Below are positions 1 to 9,086 of a DNA stretch of 55,080 bases, piece by piece. Within the stretch, counting starts at the first letter, position 1. Every line of letters begins with the position of its first letter. The position numbers were made by a program, and so were the translations under genes. Under the pieces are notes generated by a model. The model was not told where the DNA came from and made no database searches. It saw nothing but the letters and a program-made list of their open reading frames with translations. Origin of the DNA: Paraburkholderia solisilvae (GTDB taxonomy: Bacteria; Pseudomonadota; Gammaproteobacteria; Burkholderiales; Burkholderiaceae); assembly GCF_902859875.1 (NCBI RefSeq), contig NZ_CADIKF010000047.1, positions 1 to 55,080 of the forward strand, written 5' to 3'.

Positions 1-580
1 GGCTCGCGCCCGGGCTGTGCGGGCGCGCCGCCGTTTTGCGGCGCGCCGCGTTGGCATGCGGCGCGCCGGCACGCGACTGATGCAGCGCCCAGACGCTGTC
101 CGCGATGCGCGCCGCGAGCAGCGGCGGGCAATCGCGGCCGAGCAGCACGCCGAAAATCACGTCGCGGTTATGGCCTTGTTCGGCAAAGCGCATCGCAAAC
201 GTGACGCGCTCCGCGTACCTTGCTTCGGCCGCGGCCTGTTCGGCGCGCTCGCGCCGCGCCCGCTCGGAGCGCTCGTGATCGCGCTGCTGCTGTTGATGCT
301 GCTGCTGGTGCTGTTGATGCTGGCGCTGGCGCTGGCGTTTCTGCTGGGTTTCCCAGCGATGCATTTCGGTCGCGTAGACCAAGTCGTAGACTTTGCGTTT
401 CTCGGGATCGGACAGGATCTCGTACGCGTCCTTGATCTCGAGGAAGATCGTACGCACGGCTTCCTCGTTGCCGGCATTGCGGTCGGGATGCCACTTCATC
501 GCGGCTTTGCGGTAGGCCCGCTTGATTTCAGCGGCGCTCGCATCTTCCGCTACGCCGAGCTTTGAGTAAAGGGTTGCCAT
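1..580 (-). CDS. J-domain (DnaJ-like) co-chaperone, partial
   Basis: Reading the minus strand from an ATG at 580 gives a J-domain over about residues 1-70: helix II rich in Lys/Arg, the HPD loop in 'KWHPDRNAG', and 'EIKDAYEILSDPEKR' typical of helices III-IV. J-domain proteins stimulate the ATPase of Hsp70 (DnaK). After the J-domain there is a low-complexity Gln/His/Arg stretch (about residues 85-115), then an Arg/Glu/Ala helical region. No Gly/Phe region or zinc finger is seen, so it is a class III (J-domain only) protein rather than DnaJ itself. The frame stays open to the window edge, so the C-terminus is missing. Confidence 0.85.
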   Translation of the reverse strand, partial: MATLYSKLGVAEDASAAEIKRAYRKAAMKWHPDRNAGNEEAVRTIFLEIKDAYEILSDPEKRKVYDLVYATEMHRWETQQKRQRQRQHQQHQQQHQQQQRDHERSERARRERAEQAAAEARYAERVTFAMRFAEQGHNRDVIFGVLLGRDCPPLLAARIADSVWALHQSRAGAPHANAARRKTAARPHSPGAS

Positions 581-825
581 GTCGGATCGACGCTCGATAC
601 GGTTGGGCGCATCGTAGCATGGACGCGTTGCGTCGCGCGTGGGCCAGCATACACGCGGCGTCAGGATTGGGCGCACGTGCCGGTGGTCCGCGCGGCATGC
701 GTGTCAGTCTGTCGGACGGCCGCGCGGCACGCGGTTGAACAGGCGCACGCGCCTCGCCGAGGTCATGCGGCACGCGCGCCGTCGGCCAGCCGGCCGCTGA
801 GGCCGGCGCCGGCGGCGCGCGACGC

Positions 826-1413
826 TCACGCCACCTGGCCGCCGGTGCTGCCGAGGAGGCCGCCGAACATGTTCATCAGACCGGCAAGCGGTCCGGCCGG
901 CGCGATCGACATGCTGGCGGCCGCGAACGAGCCGCCGCCGGCGAATCCATTCGACCTGCCGATGCCGCCGCCGGATGCGTCCGAACTCCAGTGCATCGAC
1001 ACGCTTTGATGGTCGCTGTAGCCTCGCGCATCGCCGCGGCCGATTGAATGCTCATGGCCCGCGTGATGGCCGAAGCAACGCCCGTCGCCATAACGATTTT
1101 CGCCGCCGGAATGGGCACGCGTGGTCGTAGTCGATTGCGTGATGCTGCCGTCGACGCCGCGGCTCGTGCGCGTGGTGGTCTGTTCGAACGCGCCGCCGCG
1201 GTTGCCGTGGTGCGATGCCGAACCGGACGCGCATGCATGCGCACCGCGGCTCTCGCCGCACGCCGCGCTCGCGTGGAAGCTGCCGTTGCCGGAGCGCGGC
1301 GCGCAGCCGCCGGCATGGGCGCCTGAGCCGCCGACACCCCAGGCATTCGCCTCGGCATGCAATGCGCCTCCGAAGTCGCCACACATCGCTTTCGCTATCG
1401 CTTGAATACACAT
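826..1413 (-). CDS. Gly/Ser/His-rich hypothetical protein
   Basis: A 195-residue protein starting at ATG 1413, chosen because AAGGAA lies 8 nt upstream; the frame is open further upstream but that part overlaps the preceding gene's leader. Composition is very rich in Gly, Ser, Ala and His, with about six Cys in the first 75 residues and a hydrophobic Gly-rich C-terminus ('LAGLMNMFGGLLG'). No known domain is recognised. It follows the 1533-1979 gene on the same strand and shares with it a duplicated leader, which argues that both are real and co-regulated. Function unknown. Confidence 0.6.
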   Translation of the reverse strand: MCIQAIAKAMCGDFGGALHAEANAWGVGGSGAHAGGCAPRSGNGSFHASAACGESRGAHACASGSASHHGNRGGAFEQTTTRTSRGVDGSITQSTTTTRAHSGGENRYGDGRCFGHHAGHEHSIGRGDARGYSDHQSVSMHWSSDASGGGIGRSNGFAGGGSFAAASMSIAPAGPLAGLMNMFGGLLGSTGGQVA

Positions 1414-1421
1414 GACTGTTG

Positions 1422-1463
1422 TTCCTTGTGAGTGAGGATGCCAGATGACCCATCTGGCCGGGT
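1422..1463 (-). repeat. Leader repeat copy A with hairpin
   Basis: A 42-nt block directly in front of the 826-1413 gene, covering its ribosome-binding site and a perfect 7-bp hairpin (CCAGATG at 1441-1447, CATCTGG at 1451-1457). The same block recurs at 1986-2027 in front of the neighbouring gene at nearly the same distance from the start codon (8 and 6 nt). The 27-nt hairpin-containing part is 23/27 identical. It may be an RNA leader that affects translation or stability, or simply the trace of a gene duplication. Confidence 0.6.
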
Positions 1464-1532
1464 ATCGACCGGCCCCGTCGGCGCGGTGGCCGGGCAATCT
1501 CTGCTGTGCGACGCGCAGCGTTGCGCGTGCGC

Positions 1533-1979
1533 TCAAAACTCGATATCCATACGGATGCTGGCGGCGCGCGCATGGCTGCCGTCGAAGCCTTCGTGCGGCT
1601 GTGTGCGATCGCAGCGCATGCCGTGTCGGGCGCGACAGGCCGACATCGACCCGTCCCAGTCCTGTTTGCGCTGCGCCGGATCGTTGTCTCCGCGCGTGGT
1701 GCAGCATGACGACCCGCCGATTCCCCATTCATCCTTCATGTGGTAGTCGATATCGCCCTTGCCGCCGAGCGCGCGGCCGAGACCTTCCATCGCTTTCATC
1801 GCGCCGTAGCCGAGCGAGTCCGCGAGAAAGTGCACCGGCGTGAGGATGCCGGTCGCGTTGAATGCCGCGCCGACGGACGAGATCGCACGCGTATTCAGCA
1901 AGCGGTTGAAGCCGTCGACGCCGTTGATGATGCCGTTGCCGAGCGGGTTGCCGCCTTGATTGGAGATTGAAGAAACCAC
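1533..1979 (-). CDS. Hypothetical protein, 148 residues
   Basis: Starts with GTG at 1979, supported by AAGGAAG about 5 nt upstream. The N-terminal half is Asn/Gly-rich with alternating hydrophobic residues ('GNGIINGVDGFNRLLNT', then 'FLADSLGYGAMKAMEGLGRALGG'); the C-terminal half is polar with four Cys, two of them adjacent. No domain is recognised. It lies 69 bp downstream of the cholesterol oxidase gene in the same direction and carries leader copy B. Possibly secreted or a structural surface protein, but nothing in the sequence settles this. Confidence 0.6.
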   Translation of the reverse strand: MVSSISNQGGNPLGNGIINGVDGFNRLLNTRAISSVGAAFNATGILTPVHFLADSLGYGAMKAMEGLGRALGGKGDIDYHMKDEWGIGGSSCCTTRGDNDPAQRKQDWDGSMSACRARHGMRCDRTQPHEGFDGSHARAASIRMDIEF

Positions 1980-1985
1980 AGTCGC

Positions 1986-2027
1986 TTCCTTGTCGTGGGT
2001 GATGCCAGAGTGCCCGTCTGGCCGGGT
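1986..2027 (-). repeat. Leader repeat copy B with hairpin
   Basis: Second copy of the 42-nt leader, placed between the stop of the cholesterol oxidase gene and the GTG start at 1979. Includes the ribosome-binding site and an imperfect hairpin (CCAGA/TCTGG arms). The outer arms are conserved between copies while the loop-proximal bases differ, so copy A has a longer stem. Confidence 0.6.
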
Positions 2028-2048
2028 GCCGGTCGCCGTGCGCCGCGC

Positions 2049-3812
2049 TCAGGGCAGCAGCCGGTCGAGCAACGGGGACGAGAAAATCCGCTGCGGGTCG
2101 TACCGGTTGAGCACCGCACACGCGGCGTGCCATGTGGCGGCGGCCGGCTGCCCTTCGTTGAAGAGCGCGGGCAGGGTCGAGCCGATCAGCGTGGCGTCCT
2201 GCCACGCGGCGGCCTCGGTGTAGCCCCATCCCTTGGACCACTCGGGCCGCACGCTTGCGTACGAGCCCGCGTAATTCGACAGCATCCATTGCTCGATTTC
2301 GCGGTAGAAGCGATTCGCCGCCGGCGTACCCGGCATCGTCAGGATGTCGAAGTAGATCGCGGTGTCCCAGTCGGGCCGGTCGACGCGCGGCCGCAGCGGC
2401 GAAAGCAGCGGCGCCGCCGCGCCGGCGCCTGCGCCTGCGCCTGCGTCGGCGGGCTGGTCGAGGCCGGTCACGCGAATTTCGACGGGCCCGTTCATCGGAT
2501 ATTCGCCGCGCGCGCGATAGACGTCGACGCGGTTCTGATAGCACTGCGCGAACTCCGCGATCGCGCGCTGCACGTGGTCGCGCCGCGTCAGCACCGCATA
2601 GCCGTTCGCGGTGACACGCAAGGTCGACGGGCGGATGTACTGCAGCAGGTTTCGCGACCAGCCCCACAGGTCCGACGACTGCGTGAACGCGAGGCCGGCG
2701 CTGACAATCGACATCTGTGTCTGCCCGAAGAGCGGCGTCACAGCGCATTCGCCGCGTGTGACGATGCGCTTGACGAGATCCGATAGCGGCTGCGGGATCG
2801 AATCGCAGAACGGGTAGTTGAACGGTCTTGTCACCGCGCGCGACAGGAGCGGCTTCACCGGTTGCACGGTCCACACCTTGAGCCAGGGGCAGCTCGTGAA
2901 CGGAAACCAGATCGCTTCCATGCGGCCCGACTGGTCGAGAAACGACGCGACCGTGCGGCCGCGCGAACCGCTCGGCGCGAACAGTTCGGCGGCCGGGATG
3001 TCGGTGAAACTCTGGCAGCGAAGACGCTGGTTCGCGCCGGCCGCGAGCGTCACCTCGACGATCAGCGCGCGGCCGAGATGCACGAGGAACGCGCCGCTTT
3101 CCGGGTCGCTGCGCGTGAAGGTGCGCAGCCCGTATTGCTGCCGGCCGCTATCGAATACGACGGCCGTCAGCGACAGGATCAGGTTGCTGAGCGAGCCATA
3201 CGTATGTCCCGGCAACGGCGTTTCGCGTGCGGCGGCAAGCCCAGTGCCGTGTGCGCCGATCGCGAGCGCGCCGCCGAGCGTAACGTCGCCGGGCGCGGGG
3301 CAGGCGGTGACCCCCAGACCATAGCTTTCGAGCGTCCCGAGCAGCGTGTCGAGCGATACGCCGGTCTGTGCGGTCACGCGCGCGGGCCGCGCTGCAAGCT
3401 CGACCGTGACCTTCGTCAGCGACTTCGTCATGTCGAGCAGTACGACCTGTTGCGCGGCGCCCCCTGCTTCGAGCGTGAGCGGCGACCAGTTGTGCATGTG
3501 GCCGCGTGCGCGCACCCGATACCCGTTCGCACGCGCCCAGTTAACGATCGCGACAACGTCTTCGCAGGTCGCGGGCGCGGCGGTCCAGACATTCGCGACC
3601 GCGATCTCGCCGCTCCAGTTCTGGAACGCTTCGCGATATAGCGCGATGCCGGACGGGAAGCCCGGCGGCGTCGGCCCCGCGTCTTGCGCGTGCGCGGCGA
3701 TCTGATAAAGGGGCGTCCATCCGCTCGCGACGCCCGCCGCGGCGAGCGTCGCGATCCGTGCCACGAATGTGCGGCGCGGCCGTGCGGAATCGTTCTGGTG
3801 GTGTTGGGCCAT
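2049..3812 (-). CDS. choS: Secreted cholesterol oxidase, VAO-type covalent FAD
   Basis: A 587-residue FAD-dependent oxidase, full length for the type II (vanillyl-alcohol-oxidase fold) cholesterol oxidases known from Brevibacterium and Burkholderia. A twin-arginine-type signal ('RPRRTFVARIA', then an Ala-rich stretch ending at AHA) suggests Tat export of the folded flavoprotein. The FAD domain (about residues 60-260) has 'RARGHMHNW', the region bearing the covalent flavin His in this family, and 'GDVTLGGALAIGAHGTG'. The remainder matches the substrate-binding domain. It oxidises 3-beta-hydroxysterols to 3-keto-4-enes with release of H2O2. A short Gly/Ala linker near residue 460 is low complexity. 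Gene symbol taken from the Burkholderia cepacia enzyme; substrate is inferred. Confidence 0.85.
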   Translation of the reverse strand: MAQHHQNDSARPRRTFVARIATLAAAGVASGWTPLYQIAAHAQDAGPTPPGFPSGIALYREAFQNWSGEIAVANVWTAAPATCEDVVAIVNWARANGYRVRARGHMHNWSPLTLEAGGAAQQVVLLDMTKSLTKVTVELAARPARVTAQTGVSLDTLLGTLESYGLGVTACPAPGDVTLGGALAIGAHGTGLAAARETPLPGHTYGSLSNLILSLTAVVFDSGRQQYGLRTFTRSDPESGAFLVHLGRALIVEVTLAAGANQRLRCQSFTDIPAAELFAPSGSRGRTVASFLDQSGRMEAIWFPFTSCPWLKVWTVQPVKPLLSRAVTRPFNYPFCDSIPQPLSDLVKRIVTRGECAVTPLFGQTQMSIVSAGLAFTQSSDLWGWSRNLLQYIRPSTLRVTANGYAVLTRRDHVQRAIAEFAQCYQNRVDVYRARGEYPMNGPVEIRVTGLDQPADAGAGAGAGAAAPLLSPLRPRVDRPDWDTAIYFDILTMPGTPAANRFYREIEQWMLSNYAGSYASVRPEWSKGWGYTEAAAWQDATLIGSTLPALFNEGQPAAATWHAACAVLNRYDPQRIFSSPLLDRLLP

Positions 3813-4185
3813 ATTTTTTTCGAATTGCCTTTGTCAGGTCGGATGAGCCGTCAAGCCGGATCGGCGCGCGCCCCGGGGCACGCCGCGACGCGTTGTGCTC
3901 GATGTGCGTCGCGGATACATGCTAGGGACTGGCGTGCGCCGCGGGTCATGACTATCCATCGCGCTCGCGCTGGCGTGCGTCGCGCATCGATACCGGTGGG
4001 CATTCGGGAATAGGGTTCCGGCTTCGCGTGTTTTGAAAAGCGGAGGCATGCGGTACGAGCGGGCGGTCTCGCTGCGCGGCAAGGGCCCGCTCGCGCCTCC
4101 CCACCCCTGAGGGAGCACGCAAGCGCGGCATACCGGTCCCGCGCACGCGAAGCCGGCGTATTGGGCGAACCGGAAGAGGGCAACC
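3813..4185. other. Divergent intergenic region
   Basis: About 370 bp between the cholesterol oxidase gene and the NTF2-like gene, so it must hold both promoters. I see no convincing small gene, no clear operator palindrome and no PIP-type box on either strand. Confidence 0.5.
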
Positions 4186-4683
4186 ATGAACGACCTGCAG
4201 GCGGAATACGCAACCCGCGCGACCCGCACGGACAGCGTGGACGCGATTCTGTCGCGCCGCCCGATAACGGCGAGCGACGAAGAGAGATGTCAGTACGCGC
4301 TCGACCTCGTGGGCCTGTATCTGCAGCAGGAAAATGCGCAATGGCTCGACGAGTGCCTGCGCCTCTGTGCATTCGATGCGGTGTGGGACGCGCCGTTACG
4401 CCATGTCAGCTACAGCGGGCTGACGGCGATTCGCGCGAACTATCTGCGGTTCTTTCGCAACGTACGCGATTTGCGCTTCGAGCCGCTCGAACAGTTCGCG
4501 ACCGCGGAGCGCGTGTTTGTCGACTCGCGCCTGAGATTCACGCTCACCGGCGACGCGCTTGACCATTGTCCGTTGCCGGTCGGTGCGCACGCGAGCGTGC
4601 GGCGCCTTTGCACCTTCCATATCGCCGACGGGCTGATCCGTCGCGCGACCGGCTATGAAATCTGGGAACAGGACGACGCGTGA
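4186..4683 (+). CDS. NTF2-like / SnoaL-fold protein
   Basis: 165 residues starting at ATG 4186 with GAAGAGGG about 8 nt upstream. The pattern of an N-terminal helix pair ('VGLYLQQENAQWLDECLRLCAFDAVWDAP'), the middle strand-helix 'SGLTAIRANYLRFFRNVRDLRFEPL' and a final 'LCTFHIADGLIRRATGYEIWE' matches the SnoaL-like NTF2 fold, a cone-shaped small-molecule-binding fold used by isomerases, hydrolases and non-enzymatic binding proteins. No substrate can be assigned. It is convergent with the cytochrome b561 gene and divergent from the cholesterol oxidase gene. Confidence 0.7.
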   Translation: MNDLQAEYATRATRTDSVDAILSRRPITASDEERCQYALDLVGLYLQQENAQWLDECLRLCAFDAVWDAPLRHVSYSGLTAIRANYLRFFRNVRDLRFEPLEQFATAERVFVDSRLRFTLTGDALDHCPLPVGAHASVRRLCTFHIADGLIRRATGYEIWEQDDA

Positions 4684-4717
4684 TACGCGTTGCGCGCATC
4701 ACGCGGGTTCGTCTTTG

Positions 4718-5281
4718 TCATTCTTCGTTAGACACCCTCAGCATCCGCACGAGCGTCGCGTCCTTGAACACCAGGTGATGCACGATCGCGGCGAGCGCAT
4801 GCAAGCCGATCAGCCAGAACGCCGCATTGCCGATCAGAAAGTGTGCGTCGTGCAGGAACTGATGCGCGGCCGGGTCTTTTGCGAAGAGGCGCAGTTGCAC
4901 GCCGGTGCCGGCTAACTGCACCGCGCTGCCGCCGGTGTTGACCATCGCAATGCCCAACAGCGGCTGAACGAAGACCAGCAGATACAGCGCGAGGTGCACG
5001 AGCCGGGCGAGGAACAACTGCATGCGGCTGTGCGGCAGTTCGCGCGGCGTGCCGTGCCACAGCATCCACAACACGCGCAGCACTGAAAGGCAAAGCACAA
5101 CCGTGCCGGCCCACATGTGCACCGCATTCCACATCAGGCGGCTATCCGAACCTTTAGGTCCGCGTATTTCGATTGCAAAGAGGCCGACGGCGATGGCGAG
5201 CGCTGTGGCCCAATGAAAGAAGATCGCAAGCCGCGACCAGGAGGAGGAGACACGGGCAACAGGAGAAACAGTTTGCGACAT
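4718..5281 (-). CDS. Cytochrome b561 family protein
   Basis: 187 residues from ATG 5281 (GAGGA upstream, spacing somewhat long). Four hydrophobic segments are visible, with haem-ligand-type His in 'IFFHWATALAIAVG', 'WNAVHMWAGT', 'VHLALYLLVF' and 'LHALAAIVHHLVF', as in bacterial cytochrome b561 (PF01292). These di-haem membrane proteins pass electrons between the quinone pool and a periplasmic acceptor; some act as superoxide oxidases (CybB). The C-terminus is cytoplasmic and charged. No partner gene is adjacent. Confidence 0.85.
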   Translation of the reverse strand: MSQTVSPVARVSSSWSRLAIFFHWATALAIAVGLFAIEIRGPKGSDSRLMWNAVHMWAGTVVLCLSVLRVLWMLWHGTPRELPHSRMQLFLARLVHLALYLLVFVQPLLGIAMVNTGGSAVQLAGTGVQLRLFAKDPAAHQFLHDAHFLIGNAAFWLIGLHALAAIVHHLVFKDATLVRMLRVSNEE

Positions 5282-6248
5282 GGGTGTAAGTGTCCTCGCG
5301 AAGCGAAAGAAAAATCGGATGGTTCCTGAAACGGCGCTGCGATGCCGTTCAGTGAAACGCAGCGGCACCAACGCTTATTCCCGTCCGATACACGCACGCG
5401 CGAAGAGTTTTGTATTGAATTGTGTTGGATTGCTTCGCAATCGGACACGTCGACCTCGCGTGCGCGAGCTCGCTATTGTTGCGGGCCTGTGCGCGCGGAC
5501 GTCGAGCCGGCGTGGCGGAGCGTAACTTTTGAAAGCGCCGAGCAGGTTCCGCCGTTTCGTGCTGCATCGAAATTTTCGTGTCTCGCGAAGAGCCGGCCGC
5601 ATTTGTCGAAGGCACGCTGGCCGGCAGTGCGGCCGGTCCTGGAGATCGCACGAAGGGTGGCTATCTGCTCGCATGCGCGAGCCGCGCGTTGCGTTCGAGG
5701 CTCGATCGATTGCCCGGTTTCCATCTTGCGCAGCCGTCCACCGGGCAAATGGTCGCAGCGCATCCGAGCGGCGATCATCGCTGATGAGCTTGCATAAGCT
5801 GCACACTTTCGCTGAAGTTCGCTGGCCGTATCAGATCGAATTCAGTCCGGATTCCATCTGAACGTTGACGTGGCTGTCCGCCGCAACGACCATCGGCTTT
5901 TCAAAGATGATCGACGAACCCGCGTTTATCGATTGCGCTGCGAAAGGCGCCTGTTATCCGGTATTCGTTGAAGAACCGCACGGCGCGCCGCGTTGCGCGC
6001 CACAATGACGATGCGGCCGCCGCGCCTTGCGGACGGGTCGCTTGCGGTGATGTGGCATGGGTGTCACACGTGTCTAACGGATAGACATGATTGGCGCATC
6101 GTGCCATGTCGACTAGCATCGAAACCATGCTCGAAGCGACGCGTTCGCGCCTCGTCTGGTGCGAGTCGACGCAGTGCCCGCCGTCGTGCCGTCAGGCGGC
6201 CGCGTCGCCGGTTGTGCGTCGCTTCGATGCGTGGTCACGGAGCCCATC
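5282..6248. other. Gene-poor intergenic region
   Basis: Nearly 970 bp without a gene I can support. Base composition is more AT-rich around 5410-5450 and open frames here are short and unlike proteins. It contains promoters for the divergent cytochrome b561 and AraC genes, probably near each end. The pair TTCG-N15-TTCG at 5556-5578 resembles a PIP box but has the wrong spacing. Confidence 0.5.
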
Positions 6249-7277
6249 ATGAACACAGACAAGAAACGTATCGGCACCGGCGGGACGCACGCATGCGCTC
6301 ACGACGACGCACCTGCGGCGGCGCCGCGGCGCGTCCTGGTTGCACCGGAGGAAAGCTGGCGCGTGCCGCCGGGTCAGCCCGCGCTGCATTTGCACGAGAT
6401 GCAAGCTATGCGGGCGAGCACTGCACTACCTGATGCACTCGAAGCGCGCAGCGACTATGTGATCGCGTCGCGCTGGACGCGGCAAAGCGTCGACGGCGTC
6501 GAACACACGAGCACGAGCAGCGCCGACCAGCACACGGTCGGCATCGTGCTGAAGCCGACCATTGCGCGTTTTCGTTGCGGTTCGCTGCTGTATGACGGGC
6601 AACTGGCGCCGGGCTCGATGCATGTGACCGATCCGGGTGAAAGCGCGCAAGCGGTGTTTCGCGCCGCGTGCGACGTGATTCATCTGTTCATTCCACAATG
6701 CGTGCTCGCCCGGCAATACGAAGAAGCGTTCGGTCATCCGCATGCGGGGGAGCTTGCGATCGGCGTGTCGCAGATCACGCGTGACACGTCGCTCGAGCGC
6801 TTGAGCAGGGCGCTCGCCGAAATCCAGTGCACCGATGCGACGTTCGCTTCGCTGTACGTCGACAGCATCTGTATTGCGATCGTCGCACGATTGCTCGAGC
6901 GGCATTTCACGCTGCGCACGCCGCCGACGGTGACGCGCGCGACGCCGTTGCCGCCATGGCGCTTGCGCCGTGCGTTCGACTTTATCGAGGCGCACCTCGC
7001 GGAGCCGGTGCGGCTCGGCGACATTGCGGCGAGCGTCGGTCTCACACGCATGCATTTCGCCGCGCAGTTCCGCTGCTCGACCGGCTGTACGCCGCACACG
7101 TATCTGCTGCGGCGGCGCGTCGAACATGCACAGGGTTTGTTGCAGCACTCGGAGAAAACGCTGCTCGACGTCGCGCTGGATTGCGGCTTTCGCAGTCAGG
7201 CCCACTTCACGACGGTCTTCAGGCGGCTCGTCGGCGATACGCCGAACCGCTGGCGTATCAAGGCGCGGCTCGACTGA
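6249..7277 (+). CDS. AraC-family transcriptional regulator
   Basis: 342 residues; ATG 6249 is chosen for its GGAG 7 nt upstream, although the frame is open from 6159. The C-terminal 100 residues form the double helix-turn-helix of AraC proteins ('RLRRAFDFIEAHLAEPVRLGDIAASVGLTRMHFAAQF' and 'LLDVALDCGFRSQAHFTTVFRRLVGDTPNRWR'). The N-terminal part (about residues 60-220) would be the cupin-like effector domain. It faces the poxB gene convergently and is divergent from the cytochrome b561 gene; target unknown. Confidence 0.85.
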   Translation: MNTDKKRIGTGGTHACAHDDAPAAAPRRVLVAPEESWRVPPGQPALHLHEMQAMRASTALPDALEARSDYVIASRWTRQSVDGVEHTSTSSADQHTVGIVLKPTIARFRCGSLLYDGQLAPGSMHVTDPGESAQAVFRAACDVIHLFIPQCVLARQYEEAFGHPHAGELAIGVSQITRDTSLERLSRALAEIQCTDATFASLYVDSICIAIVARLLERHFTLRTPPTVTRATPLPPWRLRRAFDFIEAHLAEPVRLGDIAASVGLTRMHFAAQFRCSTGCTPHTYLLRRRVEHAQGLLQHSEKTLLDVALDCGFRSQAHFTTVFRRLVGDTPNRWRIKARLD

Positions 7278-7352
7278 GCGGCAGCGCGCGGGCGGCGTGC
7301 CGGCGCGCGCGTCAGCGCACCGGCATGATGTCGCGTCGCATTCGCCGCCGCG

Positions 7353-9086
7353 CTATCGCCAGAGATTGGTCTGCGCGAGGTTGATCACTTCGTCGGTCTT
7401 GCCGTTCAGAATGGCTCTCAGCATGTAGAGCGAAAAGCCCTTCGCCATTTCCAGATTGATCGCGGGCGGAATCGCAAGCTCCATCCGGTTGACCACCGCG
7501 TCGATCAGCACCGGTCCGTCATGCTTGAGCGCGGCCGCGATACCCGCTTCGACCTCGGACGGTTTCTCGAGTCGGATACCCTTGATGCCGACCGCTTCCG
7601 CCATTGCCGCGAAGTTCGGATTGTCGAGGCCGGTACCGAACGGAATGAACGATGTCGATTTCTGCTCGAGCTCGATAAAGCCGAGCGCACCATTGTTGAA
7701 CACGCAAACCTTGACCGGCAGGCCGAGCTGCGCGAGGCTCAGGAAGTCGCCCATCAGCATCGTGAAGCCGCCGTCACCGGACATCGAAATCACCTGGCGG
7801 CCAGGAAACGCCGACTGCGCGCCGATCGCCTGCGCCATCGCATTGGCCATCGAGCCATGCCAGAACGAACCGAGCAGACGCCGTTTGCCGGTCATCGCGA
7901 CATAGCGTGCGCCCCACACGGTCGGCAGGCCGACATCGCAGGTGAAGATCGCATCGTCGCTCGCCTGGTCGCTCAATGCCTTTGCGATCTGCTGCGGGTG
8001 AATCAGCGCTGCGCGCGACGTTTCGAGTGCGAGCGCGTCGAGTTCCTTGCGGGCCTTCCGATAGTGTTCCTGCGCCTTGTCCAGATGCGCGCGGGTGGTC
8101 CGCTTGACGAGCTTCGGCAGCAGCGCGGCCAGCGTCGTCTTCACATCGCCGACAATGCCGAGATCGAGCGCGGCCCGCCGTCCGAGATTGCCGGGCTCGT
8201 GATCGATCTGCGCGATCTTCGCTTCGTATTTCGACGGATAGAACTGCATATACGGGAAGTCGGTGCCGACCATCAGCAGCATGTCGCAATCGCGCATCGC
8301 GTAGTAGCCCGACGAGAAGCCGATCAGCCCGGTCATGCCGACGTCGTACGGATTGTTCGCCTCGACGTGTTCCTTGCCGCGCAGCGAATGGACGATCGGC
8401 GACTTGAGCGTGTCGGCGAGCGCCATCACTTCAGCGTGCGCGCCCGCGCAACCGGAGCCGCACAACAGCGTGACGCGCTCGTTCGCGTTGAGCAGATCGG
8501 CGAGCGCATCGATGTCCTGTTCGGCCGGCGTGAGCACGGCGCGCGGCGGCACGAGTCCGGCCGGCGCAAGGGTCGGCGCCTCGACGGCTTCCTGCAGCGC
8601 GACGTCGCCCGGCATCACGATGACCGATACGCCGCGTTTGCCGATCGCCTCGCGAATCGCGATTTCAACCATGCGCGGCATCTGGCCCGGGATCGACACC
8701 AGCTCGCAGTAATGGCTGCATTCCTTGAAGAGCGTTTGCGGATGCGTCTCCTGAAAATAGTTGCTGCCGATTTCGCGCGATGGAATCTGCGCGGCGATCG
8801 CGAGCACCGGCACCCGGTTGCGATGACAATCGAACAGGCCGTTGATCAGATGCAGATTGCCCGGCCCGCAACTGCCCGCGCAGACGGCGAGGCTGCCGGT
8901 CAGGTGCGCTTCGGCGCCGGCCGCGAATGCGGCCACTTCCTCATGGCGCACGTGAATCCACTCTATGCGGCCGTTTTTCCGGATCACGTCCGTCAGGCCG
9001 TTCAGACTGTCACCGACGATGCCATACACACGCTTCACGCCCGCTGCGAGCAGGACGTCCACGAACTGGTCGGCTACGATCGTCAT
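7353..9086 (-). CDS. poxB: Pyruvate dehydrogenase (quinone) / pyruvate oxidase PoxB
   Basis: 577 residues, ATG 9086 preceded by AGGAGAA. A ThDP-dependent enzyme with the three canonical domains: N-terminal PYR domain with catalytic Glu in 'VRHEEVAAFAAGAEA', central FAD/nucleotide-binding domain ('LLCGSGCAGAHAEV'), and C-terminal PP domain with the ThDP motif beginning 'GDGGFTMLMGD' and ending 'FNNGALGF'. PoxB decarboxylates pyruvate oxidatively to acetate and CO2, passing electrons to ubiquinone at the membrane. The C-terminal tail ('FSLYMLRAILNGKTDEVINLA') matches the membrane-association end of PoxB rather than acetolactate synthase. Monocistronic. Confidence 0.93.
   Translation of the reverse strand: MTIVADQFVDVLLAAGVKRVYGIVGDSLNGLTDVIRKNGRIEWIHVRHEEVAAFAAGAEAHLTGSLAVCAGSCGPGNLHLINGLFDCHRNRVPVLAIAAQIPSREIGSNYFQETHPQTLFKECSHYCELVSIPGQMPRMVEIAIREAIGKRGVSVIVMPGDVALQEAVEAPTLAPAGLVPPRAVLTPAEQDIDALADLLNANERVTLLCGSGCAGAHAEVMALADTLKSPIVHSLRGKEHVEANNPYDVGMTGLIGFSSGYYAMRDCDMLLMVGTDFPYMQFYPSKYEAKIAQIDHEPGNLGRRAALDLGIVGDVKTTLAALLPKLVKRTTRAHLDKAQEHYRKARKELDALALETSRAALIHPQQIAKALSDQASDDAIFTCDVGLPTVWGARYVAMTGKRRLLGSFWHGSMANAMAQAIGAQSAFPGRQVISMSGDGGFTMLMGDFLSLAQLGLPVKVCVFNNGALGFIELEQKSTSFIPFGTGLDNPNFAAMAEAVGIKGIRLEKPSEVEAGIAAALKHDGPVLIDAVVNRMELAIPPAINLEMAKGFSLYMLRAILNGKTDEVINLAQTNLWR

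Noticed and set aside
1..565. Long plus-strand open frame opposite the J-domain gene
   Set aside because: It is the antisense reading of a clear J-domain protein and shows no family features; high GC content makes such antisense frames common.
5556..5578. TTCG...TTCG pair resembling a PIP/hrpII box
   Set aside because: The spacing is 15 nt instead of 16, no YANNNT -10 leads to a gene, and no secreted-protein gene follows.
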